Shown here piece by piece: positions 37,302 to 46,499 of a DNA stretch of 64,000 bases. The translations under genes and the position numbers were made by a program. Position 1 is the stretch's first letter; each line of letters begins with the position of its first letter. The DNA comes from Dehalococcoidia bacterium. Its GTDB lineage: Bacteria > Chloroflexota > Dehalococcoidia > Tepidiformales > Tepidiformaceae. The notes beneath the pieces were generated by a model. The model had not been told where the DNA came from and did no database searches. It worked only from the letters and a program-made list of their open reading frames with translations. Location: contig JADYYG010000043.1 in the NCBI GenBank assembly GCA_020853755.1, positions 124,001 through 188,000 on the forward strand. Direction: 5' to 3'.

Positions 37302-38240
37302 ATGCCTCGAAAGAAGGTCACAATTGTCGGCGCCGGAATGACCGGCGGCGCGATGGCCCAGCGCCTCATCGAACGCGATATCTGCGATGTCGTCCTTCAG
37401 GACGACCCCCAGTTCGCCGGCACCATGCATTTCGGCAAGGCGCTCGACGAATCCCAGGCGTCCTCCTGGGAGGGCTACTCCATGCGTATCTCGGCCACCG
37501 ACGGCTGGGAAGAAACCGCGAACTCCGACGTTGTGATCCTGACCGCCGGTGCGCCGCGTAAGCCCGGCATGACCCGCGAAGAACTGCTGAACGGCAACGC
37601 CGAAATTGTCGCCGCAAAGGCGTCGGCCGCGGCGAAGGCGTCGCCAAACGCCGTCCTCATCATCTTCTCGAACCCGATGGACGCGATGTGCCACGTGGCC
37701 ATGAGGGCCACCGGCTTCCCGCGCGAGCGAGTTATCGGCCAGGGCGGCGCCCTCGACAGCGCGCGCTACCGCTACTTCGTCGCCGACGCCCTCGGCGTCT
37801 CGGTTCGCGACGTGCACGGGTACGTCATCGGCGGCCATACGGACACGACGATGGTCCCGGTCGTGTCGCAGACGCGCATCGGCGGTGTTCCCCTCGCCGA
37901 CCTGCTCCCCGCTGACCAGGTGCAGGCGCTCGTGGCACGGGCGATGCGGGGCGGCGCCGAAATCGGCGAACTGTACAAGACCGGCTCGGCCTACTTTGCG
38001 CCTTCCGCCGCGACGATCACGATGGCCGAGGCGGTCATCCTCGATCAGCGCCGGCTCATCCCCTGCTCGGTCTACCACCAGGGCGAATACGGCATCCGCG
38101 ACGTGTTCAGCGGCACCGTTTGCCAGCTCGGCGAAGGTGGCATCCAGCGCACGTTCGAATTGCCGCTCACCGCGGATGAAAAGGCGAAGGTCGTGGCTGC
38201 CGCGGACGCAACGAAGGAACTCCTGAAGCTCCTCAACTGA
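37302..38240 (+). CDS. mdh: Malate dehydrogenase (LDH-like type)
   Basis: It oxidises malate to oxaloacetate with NAD. The 312-residue protein has the dinucleotide motif VGAGMTGGAMA. The substrate-binding arginines are in APRKPGMTREELL, whose R-K-P-G-M-T-R loop marks malate specificity. SNPMDAM and LDSARYR (Asp/Arg) are also present. The catalytic His lies in GGHTDTTMVP, where the family norm is GGHGD-x-MVP: Gly is Thr and one residue is added. A GGAG site lies 6 nt before the ATG. A strong terminator follows. Confidence 0.94.
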   Translation: MPRKKVTIVGAGMTGGAMAQRLIERDICDVVLQDDPQFAGTMHFGKALDESQASSWEGYSMRISATDGWEETANSDVVILTAGAPRKPGMTREELLNGNAEIVAAKASAAAKASPNAVLIIFSNPMDAMCHVAMRATGFPRERVIGQGGALDSARYRYFVADALGVSVRDVHGYVIGGHTDTTMVPVVSQTRIGGVPLADLLPADQVQALVARAMRGGAEIGELYKTGSAYFAPSAATITMAEAVILDQRRLIPCSVYHQGEYGIRDVFSGTVCQLGEGGIQRTFELPLTADEKAKVVAAADATKELLKLLN

Positions 38241-38268
38241 GAGGTCGTCGTCAGCGCACAGACGAAGC

Positions 38269-38302
38269 GGCCCCGGTTAGACCGGGGCCTCTTGTTGTTT
38301 TG
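38269..38302 (+). terminator. Rho-independent terminator of mdh
   Basis: GGCCCCGGT-tag-ACCGGGGCC, a 9-bp stem with a 3-nt loop, followed by a T-rich run (TCTTGTTGTTTT). Confidence 0.82.
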
Positions 38303-38366
38303 GTCTTCGGTTGCCTTCTGTGGCTAAACTGTCCAAAGACCACGACGGAGCTTCCGGGGTGAGTGG

Positions 38367-38651
38367 TTAGTCCCCGGGTAGCAACTCGGCGCTATGGCGA
38401 ATTGCCACTATCTCGACGCGGTCGGCGAAGACCTGATACATAATCCGATAGGGCGGCTCGATCAGTTCCCGGAATCGCTCGATCCGGTACTCAGGGACGA
38501 TCCGGCCCAGCCGCGGGAAATCGCGCAGCGACAAGACCCTCTCGTTGATGCGCGCTACCCATCCTTGTGCGCTTCGTTCCGAGAACGGCAACAGAGTGGA
38601 GTAGATCCCGTCGAGGTGCGCCACCGCTTCGAACGTCCAGTCGACTCTCAA
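38367..38651 (-). CDS. ParE/RelE-superfamily toxin
   Basis: A 94-residue ParE/RelE-fold protein: DWTFEAVAHLDGIYSTL, then FPRLGRIVPEY, PYRIMYQVFADRVEIVAIRHS. The central arginines and the YRI-x-Y strand are typical. It probably targets gyrase or ribosome-bound mRNA; family membership alone does not decide. TTG 38651 is the start because it overlaps the antitoxin stop as TTGA and homology begins there. Confidence 0.85.
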   Translation of the reverse strand: MRVDWTFEAVAHLDGIYSTLLPFSERSAQGWVARINERVLSLRDFPRLGRIVPEYRIERFRELIEPPYRIMYQVFADRVEIVAIRHSAELLPGD

Positions 38652-38851
38652 CCCGACAGGCCGAATCTCTTCATCACTTCGGCGTGAGGACGCGTTCTTC
38701 CCGCCTCCGAGTCGGCGAGTCCTCGCGCTATCGCCTCGCGATCCTCCGCGGAGAGCGGTGAGGGCTCCCATTCAAGATCCATCAACAACACCGCAGCCTG
38801 GTCCTCGTTCATCTCGTCGATGAGTTGATGGAGCCGTTCCTTGGTGGACAT
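38648..38851 (-). CDS. Antitoxin of the ParE-type pair
   Basis: A 67-residue acidic protein. The N-terminal helix is STKERLHQLIDEMNEDQAAV. The C-terminal segment AIARGLADSEAGRTRPHAEVMKRF is common in antitoxins of RelE/ParE toxins. It is encoded just upstream of the toxin and coupled by overlap. TATACT ends 6 nt before its ATG with no ribosome site, so the operon mRNA is probably leaderless. Confidence 0.82.
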   Translation of the reverse strand: MSTKERLHQLIDEMNEDQAAVLLMDLEWEPSPLSAEDREAIARGLADSEAGRTRPHAEVMKRFGLSG

Positions 38852-38857
38852 GAGGGA

Positions 38858-38863
38858 AGTATA
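38858..38863 (-). promoter_or_regulatory. Start-proximal -10 element (leaderless) of the parE-type operon
   Basis: TATACT on the minus strand, 5 of 6 to consensus, ends 6 nt before ATG 38851. Confidence 0.5.
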
Positions 38864-38879
38864 CCAACCCCGCGCGAGC

Positions 38880-40250
38880 CTACCCGACGGCAGCGCGCAG
38901 GGCGGCAGCGGCCACTCGAACCTGCTTCGGCGCAGTGCCGCCAGGAACATCGCGGTCAGCCAGCGCGGAATCGACGGTGATGGCGAGGACGTCTTCAGCG
39001 AACAGCGGACTGAGCGCGGAATAGGTCGCGAACGGCAGCTCATTCAGTTCGCAGCGCTGCGATTCGGCCTCTCGCACCAGCCGGCCGACGATTTCGTGCG
39101 CTTCCCGGAAGGGCAGACCCTTCTTCACGAGGTAGTCCGCGATATCGGTCGCCAGCGAGAATCCCTGGCCCGAGGCGGCACGCATCCGGTCGAGGTTGAA
39201 GGTGAGCGCCGGCAGCATGGCCGCGAAGATGCGCAGCGTCGGAAGAACCACGTTCGAGGCGCCGAGGATGTACGCCTTGTCCTCCTGCAGGTCGCGGTCG
39301 TAAGCCATTGGCAGGCCCTTCATGGTCGTCAGGATGCCCACCAGCTCGGCGATGGCGCGGCCACTGCGGCCACGAGCCAGTTCGGCCACGTCCGCGTTCT
39401 TCTTCTGGGGCATGATGCTCGAACCGGTGGCGAAACCATCCGGGAGCGTCACGAAGCCGTATTCAGCACTCGCCCAGAGGACGATGTCCTCGCTGAGCCG
39501 GGAGATGTGGACCTGCGTGATGGCGCAGGCCGCTGCGAACTCCGCCACAAAGTCGCGGTCAGCGGTCGCATCCATGCTGTTCCGCGAAATTGCCTCGAAG
39601 CCGAGCTCCCGGGCCACCATCTCCCGGTCGAGCGGATACGGCGAACCGGCGAGAGCGCCCGACCCGAGGGGCAGCACATTCGTGCGGCGGCGGCAGTCGA
39701 GGAACCGCTCACGGTCACGCAGGAACATCTCGCCATATGCCAGGAGGTGGTGGCCCAGCGTGATCGGCTGCGCGCGCTGGACGTGCGTATAGCCGGGCAT
39801 TGCGTCGGAAGCGTGCTTTTCGCCAAGGTCGCAGATGACGCGGATGAGGGCAGCGCTCGCCTCCGCGGCGATGTCACAGGCTTCCCGGACGACCATCCGG
39901 TTCAGCAGCGAGACCTGGTCGTTGCGCGAACGGGCGGTATGCAGACGGCCGGCTGCGGCGCCAATCTTCGCCCGGAGCAGCGACTCGACGTGCGTGTGAA
40001 TGTCTTCGAGCTCCGGTTGCCACGTCACGCGGCCAGCCTGGAAGTCGGCGAGCACTTCGCCCAGTCCGGCGATGATCGCCTCGGCGTCCGCCGCGGGGAT
40101 GATGCCCTGCTTGCCGAGCATCCGGGCGTGGGCCACCGACCCCGCAATGTCGTGCGCCCAGAGGTCGCGGTCCATGCCCGCCGTGTACTCCTGGGTCAGT
40201 TCGTCCATCCCGCCTTCGAAACGCCCGCCCCAGGTCCGCTGTTCAGCCAA
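38880..40250 (-). CDS. argH: Argininosuccinate lyase
   Basis: The last step of arginine synthesis: argininosuccinate to arginine plus fumarate. The 456-residue protein has WGGRFEGG at the N-terminus, TARSRNDQVS, the catalytic region YTHVQRAQPI, and the fumarase/aspartase signature GSSIMPQKKN. Its start overlaps the end of the upstream HAD gene by 8 bp. No other arginine genes are in the window. Confidence 0.96.
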   Translation of the reverse strand: MAEQRTWGGRFEGGMDELTQEYTAGMDRDLWAHDIAGSVAHARMLGKQGIIPAADAEAIIAGLGEVLADFQAGRVTWQPELEDIHTHVESLLRAKIGAAAGRLHTARSRNDQVSLLNRMVVREACDIAAEASAALIRVICDLGEKHASDAMPGYTHVQRAQPITLGHHLLAYGEMFLRDRERFLDCRRRTNVLPLGSGALAGSPYPLDREMVARELGFEAISRNSMDATADRDFVAEFAAACAITQVHISRLSEDIVLWASAEYGFVTLPDGFATGSSIMPQKKNADVAELARGRSGRAIAELVGILTTMKGLPMAYDRDLQEDKAYILGASNVVLPTLRIFAAMLPALTFNLDRMRAASGQGFSLATDIADYLVKKGLPFREAHEIVGRLVREAESQRCELNELPFATYSALSPLFAEDVLAITVDSALADRDVPGGTAPKQVRVAAAALRAAVG

Positions 40251-40989
40251 CCGACACCCCCTTCAGCACACTCCACTCGAGGAGTTCCGACACATCATCG
40301 AACGTGAAATCTGGCGTGACGCCCTCTGCATCGGGCCTCGAACGCTTCCACGCCGTGGCCATGCCGAAGGCCTGCGCCCCGGCAATGTCTTCGGCAAGCG
40401 AATTGCCCACCATCACTGTCCGCGTGCCGGTCTCGCCGAGGTCGCTCAGGGCGCGCTCGAAGATGGCCGGGTGTGGCTTCAGGTAGCCCACTTCGACACT
40501 GACCACGTTCGCATCCCAGCCGATATCGAGGCCAGCTGCCTTCAGGTCGTCGCGGAAGCGCTCACCGCCAAACGCGCGGTTCGTGATAATGCCAAGTTTG
40601 AAGCCGCGGCTGCGGAGCGTGTCGAGAAGTTGCCGTGCGCCGGGATAGGCCGCCTTCCCGCCTTCCGGGCCGGAGACGTAAATCGCTTCCATGAGAGCCG
40701 CTGCGGATTCGAGCGAAAGCTCCACGCCACGCGCACGAAGGGCGTCCCGCGCGATGGCCGCGTAGTCTGGCTCCCTGCGGTCAGTTTGGCGCGCCTCGCG
40801 CATGGCTCCTTCGAGCGAATCCCAGGCAACCCGGGCGACCAGCGCCGGATCCTTCACAGGCATCGAAATTGACGCGAGGAACGCCTGCGCACGCTCAGCC
40901 GCAAGCCTGCGGAACTTTGCCGGAGGCGGAGCATCCGCGGCGTGCCAGAGCGTATCGCCGATGTCGAAGAGGACGGCCCGGAACGCCAT
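40243..40989 (-). CDS. HAD-superfamily hydrolase
   Basis: A 248-residue HAD phosphatase. Motif I is VLFDIGDTLW (nucleophile Asp, with Gly in place of the usual D-x-D loop Leu/Phe). Motif II is GIITNR, motif III is the Lys in YLKPHP, and motif IV is MVGNSLAEDIAGAQ. A helical cap follows motif I. The substrate is unknown. ATG 40989 is chosen because homology starts at AFRAVLFD. It is co-transcribed with argH. Confidence 0.87.
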   Translation of the reverse strand: MAFRAVLFDIGDTLWHAADAPPPAKFRRLAAERAQAFLASISMPVKDPALVARVAWDSLEGAMREARQTDRREPDYAAIARDALRARGVELSLESAAALMEAIYVSGPEGGKAAYPGARQLLDTLRSRGFKLGIITNRAFGGERFRDDLKAAGLDIGWDANVVSVEVGYLKPHPAIFERALSDLGETGTRTVMVGNSLAEDIAGAQAFGMATAWKRSRPDAEGVTPDFTFDDVSELLEWSVLKGVSVG

Positions 40990-41096
40990 CGGTGAACATC
41001 CCTCACTGACCCAGAGCGGCCGGCGTCCAGATGTTCGCACGCGTGCTCGCCTCGGGCCAACAAACACGGGCGACCTGCCCAGAGTGAGCCCGGCGC

Positions 41097-41102
41097 TACA
41101 AT
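41097..41102 (+). promoter_or_regulatory. Start-proximal -10 element (leaderless) of the glycogen operon
   Basis: TACAAT, 5 of 6 to consensus, ends 6 nt before the glgP ATG 41109. No ribosome site is present. Confidence 0.5.
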
Positions 41103-41108
41103 CGGACG

Positions 41109-43646
41109 ATGCGTCTCCGTGCCTCCCGCACCTTTTTCGCCGAGCCGGCCCTGCCACAGCCGTTGGCCGGCCTCGCCCGCATCGCTTCGAACCTCTACTG
41201 GACCTGGAACACGGATGCGGCAGCCCTCTTCGCCCGCATCGACCCGGCACTCTGGGATGCCACCCAACACAACCCGGTTGCCGTGCTCCAGCGCACCCCG
41301 GCCGAAACCTGGGACGAACTGGCCGCCGATGAGGGCTTCGTCGCCCACCTCGAACGGGTCAGCCAGGCGTTCGACGAGTACCTGCGCCGCGAACCCATCG
41401 TCTCGGTCCCGGGCGCTTCGGCGAGTGAGCCAATCGCGTACTTTTCACTTGAGTTCGCTCTCACCGAGAGCTTCCCGAACTACTCCGGGGGCCTCGGTAT
41501 TCTCGCCGGCGACCACCTGAAGTCCGCCTCGGATCTTGGCATCCCGCTCGTGGGCGTGGGGCTGCTGTACCACTTCGGCTACTTCCACCAGCGGCTCGGC
41601 CCGGACGGCTGGCAGCAGGAAGAGTACCGGTCCATCGACTCGTCTCTCCAGCCGCTCGAACCTGTGAACCTCGCCGATGGCTCGCGACTGCGCGTCGACA
41701 TCCCGCTGGACGGGCGCACCGCCGTCGCCGAAGTCTGGCGACTCCAGGTCGGCAAGATACCGCTCTACCTCCTCGACACCGACGTTGAGCCGAACATCCC
41801 AAGCGACCGCGAACTCTCGGGCCGGCTGTACGGCGGCGATTCGGAGATGCGCATCGCCCAGGAGGTCATCCTCGGTATCGGCGGCGTCCGGGCGCTGAAG
41901 GCGATGGGGCTGTCGCCTTCCGCCTGCCATATGAACGAGGGGCATTCCGCGCTCCTCGGCCTGGAACGGACGCGCATCCTGATGGAAGAAGCGGGCGCCA
42001 CGTTCGCCGAAGCCCGTCTGCCCGTCTCGGCGGCGACCGCATTTACGACCCACACCGCGGTCGCCGCAGGCATCGACCTGTTCTCGCCCGACCTCGTGAT
42101 GCGCTACCTAGGCGAGTATTCGGCCTCGATGGGTCTTGCCCGCGAAGAATTGCTCGGCCTCGGCCGCACCAACCCGGCCGACGAGAACGAACCGTTCTCA
42201 ATGGCGATGCTGGGCCTGCGACTGAGCGGCTTTCGGAACGGAGTTTCGAAGTTGCACCGGGGCGTCTCCCAGCACCTCTGGGAAGCGGCCTGGCCGAACC
42301 TCCCGCGCGAACAGGCGCCGATCGACTCGGTCACCAACGGCGTCCACCTGCCGACGTGGGTCTCCCACGACATAGCCGACCTGTTCGACCGCTACGTGGG
42401 GCCCGCCTGGCGCGAAGACCCCGCCGCAGCCAACTGGGGCCGCATCGATGAGGTGCCGGACGAAGAGCTCTGGCGCATCCACGAACGGGAACGCGGAAAG
42501 CTCGTGGCCCGCGCGCGGAAGCAGCACGCCGAAGCACTGATGGCGCGTGGTCTGTCCGCTTCGTCAGGAAGCGCCGGCCAGGCCCTCGATGCCCGCATAC
42601 TGACCGTTGGATTCGCCCGCCGCTTCGCCGGCTACAAGCGCGCGACCCTGCTCTTCCGCGACCCGGAACGGCTTGCCGCCATCGTGAATCACGCCGAGCG
42701 GCCCGTACAGTTCATCTTTGCCGGCAAAGCGCACCCGCGGGACGAACCGGCGAAGGCGCTCATCCGCGAGGTCGTGAACCTCAGCGCCCGGCCCGAATTC
42801 CGCGACCGGCTCGTCCTCCTCGAGGACTACGACATGGAGATCGCGCGGGCGCTCGTCCAGGGCTGCGACCTCTGGCTGAACACGCCGCTGCGCCCGCTTG
42901 AAGCCAGCGGCACCAGTGGGATGAAGGCGTTCGCGAACGGGGCGCTCAATATGAGCGTTCGCGACGGCTGGTGGTGGGAAGCGTACAAGCCCGGGCTCGG
43001 CTGGGCCGTTGGACGCTCCCGGGTAGATGACGACCCCGAAGCGCAGGACGCCTTCGACTCGAACTCCATCTACGACCTTTTCGAGAACGAGGTAACCGAG
43101 GCCTTCTACGGCCGCGATGGCGACGGCATCCCTCGCGAGTGGCTCCGGCGCGTGAAAGCTTCGATCCAGGCATTCGGGCCGGTGTTCAACACCAACCGGA
43201 TGGTGGGCGAATACGCCGCGCGAGCCTACGCGCCGGCTGTAGGTTCATGGCACGCCCTCACGGCCGGGAACCTCCGGCGTGCACGGACCCTCGCCGCCGA
43301 TCTCGGCGACATCCGTGAGCGCTGGGATGCCGTGAAGGTCACCGGCGTCACACACGCGCTCACCGCCGGCGTGGCCGAAGTGACCGCGACGCTTGAATCT
43401 GACGGCCTCCCGGTCGAGAGCCTCCGCGTGGACTTGATTTTCGGCAGCGTGAACGAAGCCGGCGACCTGCGAGCGCAGGGTGAGGTTCGCCTCGTCCCGG
43501 TTTCGACCGGCCCCGGGGGAGTCGTCACGCTCCATGGTTCCGCGCGGTTCCAGGGCAGCGGCCGCCTCGGATACACGATCCGCGTGCTGCCCCAACCTGA
43601 GGGCCTGCACGATCCGTTTGCGCCCGGTTTGGCACACTGGGCATAG
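41109..43646 (+). CDS. glgP: Alpha-glucan phosphorylase (GT35)
   Basis: It releases glucose-1-phosphate from glycogen using phosphate and a PLP cofactor. The 845-residue protein is of the shorter alpha-glucan phosphorylase family that has an N-terminal DUF3417 (LAGLARIASNLYWTWN). Marks include FSLEFALTESFPNYSGGLGILAGDHLKSASDLG and the PLP/active-site stretch PLRPLEASGTSGMKAFANG. It begins the cluster glgP, two GH57 genes, glgA. Confidence 0.95.
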   Translation: MRLRASRTFFAEPALPQPLAGLARIASNLYWTWNTDAAALFARIDPALWDATQHNPVAVLQRTPAETWDELAADEGFVAHLERVSQAFDEYLRREPIVSVPGASASEPIAYFSLEFALTESFPNYSGGLGILAGDHLKSASDLGIPLVGVGLLYHFGYFHQRLGPDGWQQEEYRSIDSSLQPLEPVNLADGSRLRVDIPLDGRTAVAEVWRLQVGKIPLYLLDTDVEPNIPSDRELSGRLYGGDSEMRIAQEVILGIGGVRALKAMGLSPSACHMNEGHSALLGLERTRILMEEAGATFAEARLPVSAATAFTTHTAVAAGIDLFSPDLVMRYLGEYSASMGLAREELLGLGRTNPADENEPFSMAMLGLRLSGFRNGVSKLHRGVSQHLWEAAWPNLPREQAPIDSVTNGVHLPTWVSHDIADLFDRYVGPAWREDPAAANWGRIDEVPDEELWRIHERERGKLVARARKQHAEALMARGLSASSGSAGQALDARILTVGFARRFAGYKRATLLFRDPERLAAIVNHAERPVQFIFAGKAHPRDEPAKALIREVVNLSARPEFRDRLVLLEDYDMEIARALVQGCDLWLNTPLRPLEASGTSGMKAFANGALNMSVRDGWWWEAYKPGLGWAVGRSRVDDDPEAQDAFDSNSIYDLFENEVTEAFYGRDGDGIPREWLRRVKASIQAFGPVFNTNRMVGEYAARAYAPAVGSWHALTAGNLRRARTLAADLGDIRERWDAVKVTGVTHALTAGVAEVTATLESDGLPVESLRVDLIFGSVNEAGDLRAQGEVRLVPVSTGPGGVVTLHGSARFQGSGRLGYTIRVLPQPEGLHDPFAPGLAHWA

Positions 43647-43659
43647 GAGGCCCTGACCT

Positions 43660-45270
43660 ATGGCGGGAACCGCAACCTTCGTCCTTCACACGCACCTGCC
43701 CTACTGCCGACTGGCTGGCCGCTGGCCGCACGGAGAAGAATGGATCCACGAGGCTCTACTCGAGTGCTACCTCCCGCTCCTCAACGGCTTCCGGGCGCTC
43801 AGCCGCGAAACCGCGAAGCCCCTCGGCGTGACTATCAACATCACGCCGATCCTTGCCGAGCAACTCGGTGACCCGCTGGTCAAGCAGCATTTCAACGAGT
43901 ACCTCGGCGAGCGGCTGCGGCGCGCAAATAGCGATGTCGCACGCTTCCCGACAGGCTCGCAACTGCACCAAACCGCCCTCTTCCATACCGAGCGGTTCGA
44001 AGCCGTGCGCGACCTCTGGGAAACGCTGGGGGGTGACCTGCTCGGCGCGTTCGGCGAACTCGAAGCCTCCGGCCACCTCGAAATTGCCACCTGCGCAGCG
44101 ACCCACGGTTACCTGCCATTGCTCGAAGACGATGCGGCCGTGCGCTTCCAGGTCGAAACCGGCGTGCGCACGCACGAGCGCAACTTCGGCCGGCCACCGC
44201 GCTCGTTCTGGCTGCCGGAATGCGCCTACAAGCCCGGCATCGAACGCTTCCTCGAAGCGGCGGGCATCAAGGTCTTCTTCGTCGAAACCCACCTGGTTAC
44301 CGGTGGGACGGCGCGCGGCAAGGCGCTCGGCGGCATGGTGGGCCCCTACCCGCCGCTCAGCGCGAGCGACCGTCGTCCAGCCGACGCCGGCCCGCACCGG
44401 GGAACAACGTTCCGTCCGTACTGGGCGGGTGATTCCCGGGTCGCGGTGATGGCACGGAACGAACAAACCGGCCTCCAGGTCTGGTCGGCGGCCCACGGCT
44501 ATCCCGGGGATGGCGCCTACCGCGAGTTCCACCGCAAAGACCCGGTCTCAGGCCTGCATTACCACCGCGTGACCGGCCCCGGCGTGGACCTCGGCGAGAA
44601 AGCCGAATACGTCCCCTCGGCGGCGGCGGCGAAGGCGCAGGAACACGCTGCCCACTTCGCTTCCCTGCTCAAGCGCGAGCTCTACCTGTACGAAAGCGGC
44701 GCCGGCGAGCACGGTAACCTCATGGCTTCGTACGATACCGAGCTGTATGGGCACTGGTGGCTCGAAGGGGTGCAGTGGCTCACGCACGTGCTTCGGACAC
44801 TCTCCCGGGATCCGGACGTGGCGCTCACGACGGCGGACAGCGTCATCGCCAGCGACCCGCCGGTGGCCTCGATTGAACTCCCGGAAGGCTCCTGGGGCGC
44901 CGGCGGCGACCACCGCACATGGCTAAACGATCAGACCGCGTGGACCTGGCCCGAGATTCGGCGCCGCCAGCAGCGCGCCCACCAGTTGCTGGCCACGAAC
45001 TCCGAATTGAGCCGCCAACTCGCCCGCGAGCTGCTCCTCCTCCAGTCATCCGACTGGCAGTTCCTGATGACGACCAGGCAGGCGAACGAGTACGCCATCG
45101 AGCGCTTCAACAGCCACTGCGCGCGCTTCGACGCCATCGCAGGTGCTATTGAAGGCGGGTCAGCCGGGTTCGCCTCCGAACTGGCGCAACTCGAGCACCT
45201 CGACAACCCGTTCGCGGACATCAATCCTTCGCTGTTCGCTGCACCCGCCGAGGGGGTGCTCAGCCCGTGA
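43660..45270 (+). CDS. GH57 1,4-alpha-glucan branching enzyme
   Basis: It makes alpha-1,6 branches in glycogen. The 536-residue protein has GH57 region 1 HTHLPYCR, the nucleophile Glu in FWLPECAYKPG, and the acid Asp in ASYDTELYGHWWLEG, which is the branching-enzyme form of region 4. The C-terminal DUF1957-type helical domain ends FADINPSLF, as in Thermus and Thermococcus branching enzymes. GGAGG precedes the ATG. The stop overlaps the next GTG start. Confidence 0.93.
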   Translation: MAGTATFVLHTHLPYCRLAGRWPHGEEWIHEALLECYLPLLNGFRALSRETAKPLGVTINITPILAEQLGDPLVKQHFNEYLGERLRRANSDVARFPTGSQLHQTALFHTERFEAVRDLWETLGGDLLGAFGELEASGHLEIATCAATHGYLPLLEDDAAVRFQVETGVRTHERNFGRPPRSFWLPECAYKPGIERFLEAAGIKVFFVETHLVTGGTARGKALGGMVGPYPPLSASDRRPADAGPHRGTTFRPYWAGDSRVAVMARNEQTGLQVWSAAHGYPGDGAYREFHRKDPVSGLHYHRVTGPGVDLGEKAEYVPSAAAAKAQEHAAHFASLLKRELYLYESGAGEHGNLMASYDTELYGHWWLEGVQWLTHVLRTLSRDPDVALTTADSVIASDPPVASIELPEGSWGAGGDHRTWLNDQTAWTWPEIRRRQQRAHQLLATNSELSRQLARELLLLQSSDWQFLMTTRQANEYAIERFNSHCARFDAIAGAIEGGSAGFASELAQLEHLDNPFADINPSLFAAPAEGVLSP

Positions 45271-46499
45271 CGCACTGGGCGCAACTTTTGCACTTCTACC
45301 AGCCGCCGACCCAGACGCATGAGGTGCTCGTGCGTGTCGCGAACGAGTCGTACCGCCCGCTCCTGAAGGTCCTCGGACGTCATCCGAATGCCCGCGTCGC
45401 GGTGAATATCCAGGGCGTACTCACGGAACTGCTGCTGGAGCACGGCCAGGGCGACATCGTGGACAGCCTTGCCCACCTTGCGAACCGTGGCATCGTCGAG
45501 TTCGTCGGGAGCGGGAAGTACCACCCGATCCTGCCGCTCATCCCGCGCGAGCGACGGCAGCAGTCCATCCGCGACAACGACGCTACGAACGGCGCGGCTT
45601 TCGGGGCCGCCTGGCAGCCGCGCGGCTTCTTCCCACCCGAGATGTGCTTCAGTCCCGAGATTGCGCCGGACATCGCGGCAAGCGGTCACGAATGGCTGAT
45701 CGTGAGTGGCGTGAGCTGCCCAGGACCGTGGCCAACGAACCGGGTTCACCGCATCGAAGGAACTCCCGGTCTGGCCGTCCTCTTCCGCGACGATGTGCGG
45801 AGCAACAAGATCTCGTTCCGTGAGACCAGTCCCGATGCGTTCATCCACGACCTGCAGGAGGTTGGCGGCAACGAGGACGCCTACGTGGTGACCGCAATGG
45901 ATGCCGAGACCTTCGGGCACCACATCGCCGGCTGGGAGACCGAGTTCCTCGACGCCACGCTGGGCCTGCTGTCGCACCAGGGCCGCCGGGGAGCGCACCG
46001 CGTGCAGATGGCTTTCCCGAGCACGGTTGTCGCTGAGTACCCCACGGGCGATGTGGTGATGCCGCATTCGGCGTCGTGGAGCACGAGCGAAGCGGACCTC
46101 GCGCACGGCAACCCGTTCCCGCTGTGGAAATCGCCGGACAACGCCCTCCATGCACGCCAGTGGGAGTACGTCGACCACTGCCTCGCGCTAACGCGTACAG
46201 CCTGCCTGCATGCCTCAGACGGCGAAGCCCGCACCTATGCGCTGATCGCGAGCGAACGCCTGGAGCCAGCCCTGCACAGCTGCCAGTTCTGGTGGGCCAG
46301 CCGGCGGCCGATGTGGGACTTTACGATGGTGCACAGGGGGTTGCTGCTGTTGAGCGAAGTCGTCCTGAACGCCGCCCATTCCATCGCGGTGGGCGAAGCG
46401 CCCGAGTCCGTGAAACACGAAGCCCGCTGGCGTGCCGCCGCAGCCAACGAACTCCGGCTCGCCATCGAACACGAGCTTGTGGAGAGCCGTCGGCCATGA
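45267..46499 (+). CDS. GH57 alpha-amylase-like glycoside hydrolase
   Basis: A second, 410-residue GH57 enzyme. It has the family start HFYQPPTQ, the nucleophile Glu in GFFPPEMCFSPE, and the acid Asp in VTAMDAETFGHH. It lacks a C-terminal branching domain and is shorter than 4-alpha-glucanotransferases of this family. It may debranch or trim maltodextrins; specificity cannot be fixed. GTG 45267 overlaps the branching-enzyme stop (GTGA), and its own stop overlaps glgA. Confidence 0.87.
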   Translation: MTHWAQLLHFYQPPTQTHEVLVRVANESYRPLLKVLGRHPNARVAVNIQGVLTELLLEHGQGDIVDSLAHLANRGIVEFVGSGKYHPILPLIPRERRQQSIRDNDATNGAAFGAAWQPRGFFPPEMCFSPEIAPDIAASGHEWLIVSGVSCPGPWPTNRVHRIEGTPGLAVLFRDDVRSNKISFRETSPDAFIHDLQEVGGNEDAYVVTAMDAETFGHHIAGWETEFLDATLGLLSHQGRRGAHRVQMAFPSTVVAEYPTGDVVMPHSASWSTSEADLAHGNPFPLWKSPDNALHARQWEYVDHCLALTRTACLHASDGEARTYALIASERLEPALHSCQFWWASRRPMWDFTMVHRGLLLLSEVVLNAAHSIAVGEAPESVKHEARWRAAAANELRLAIEHELVESRRP

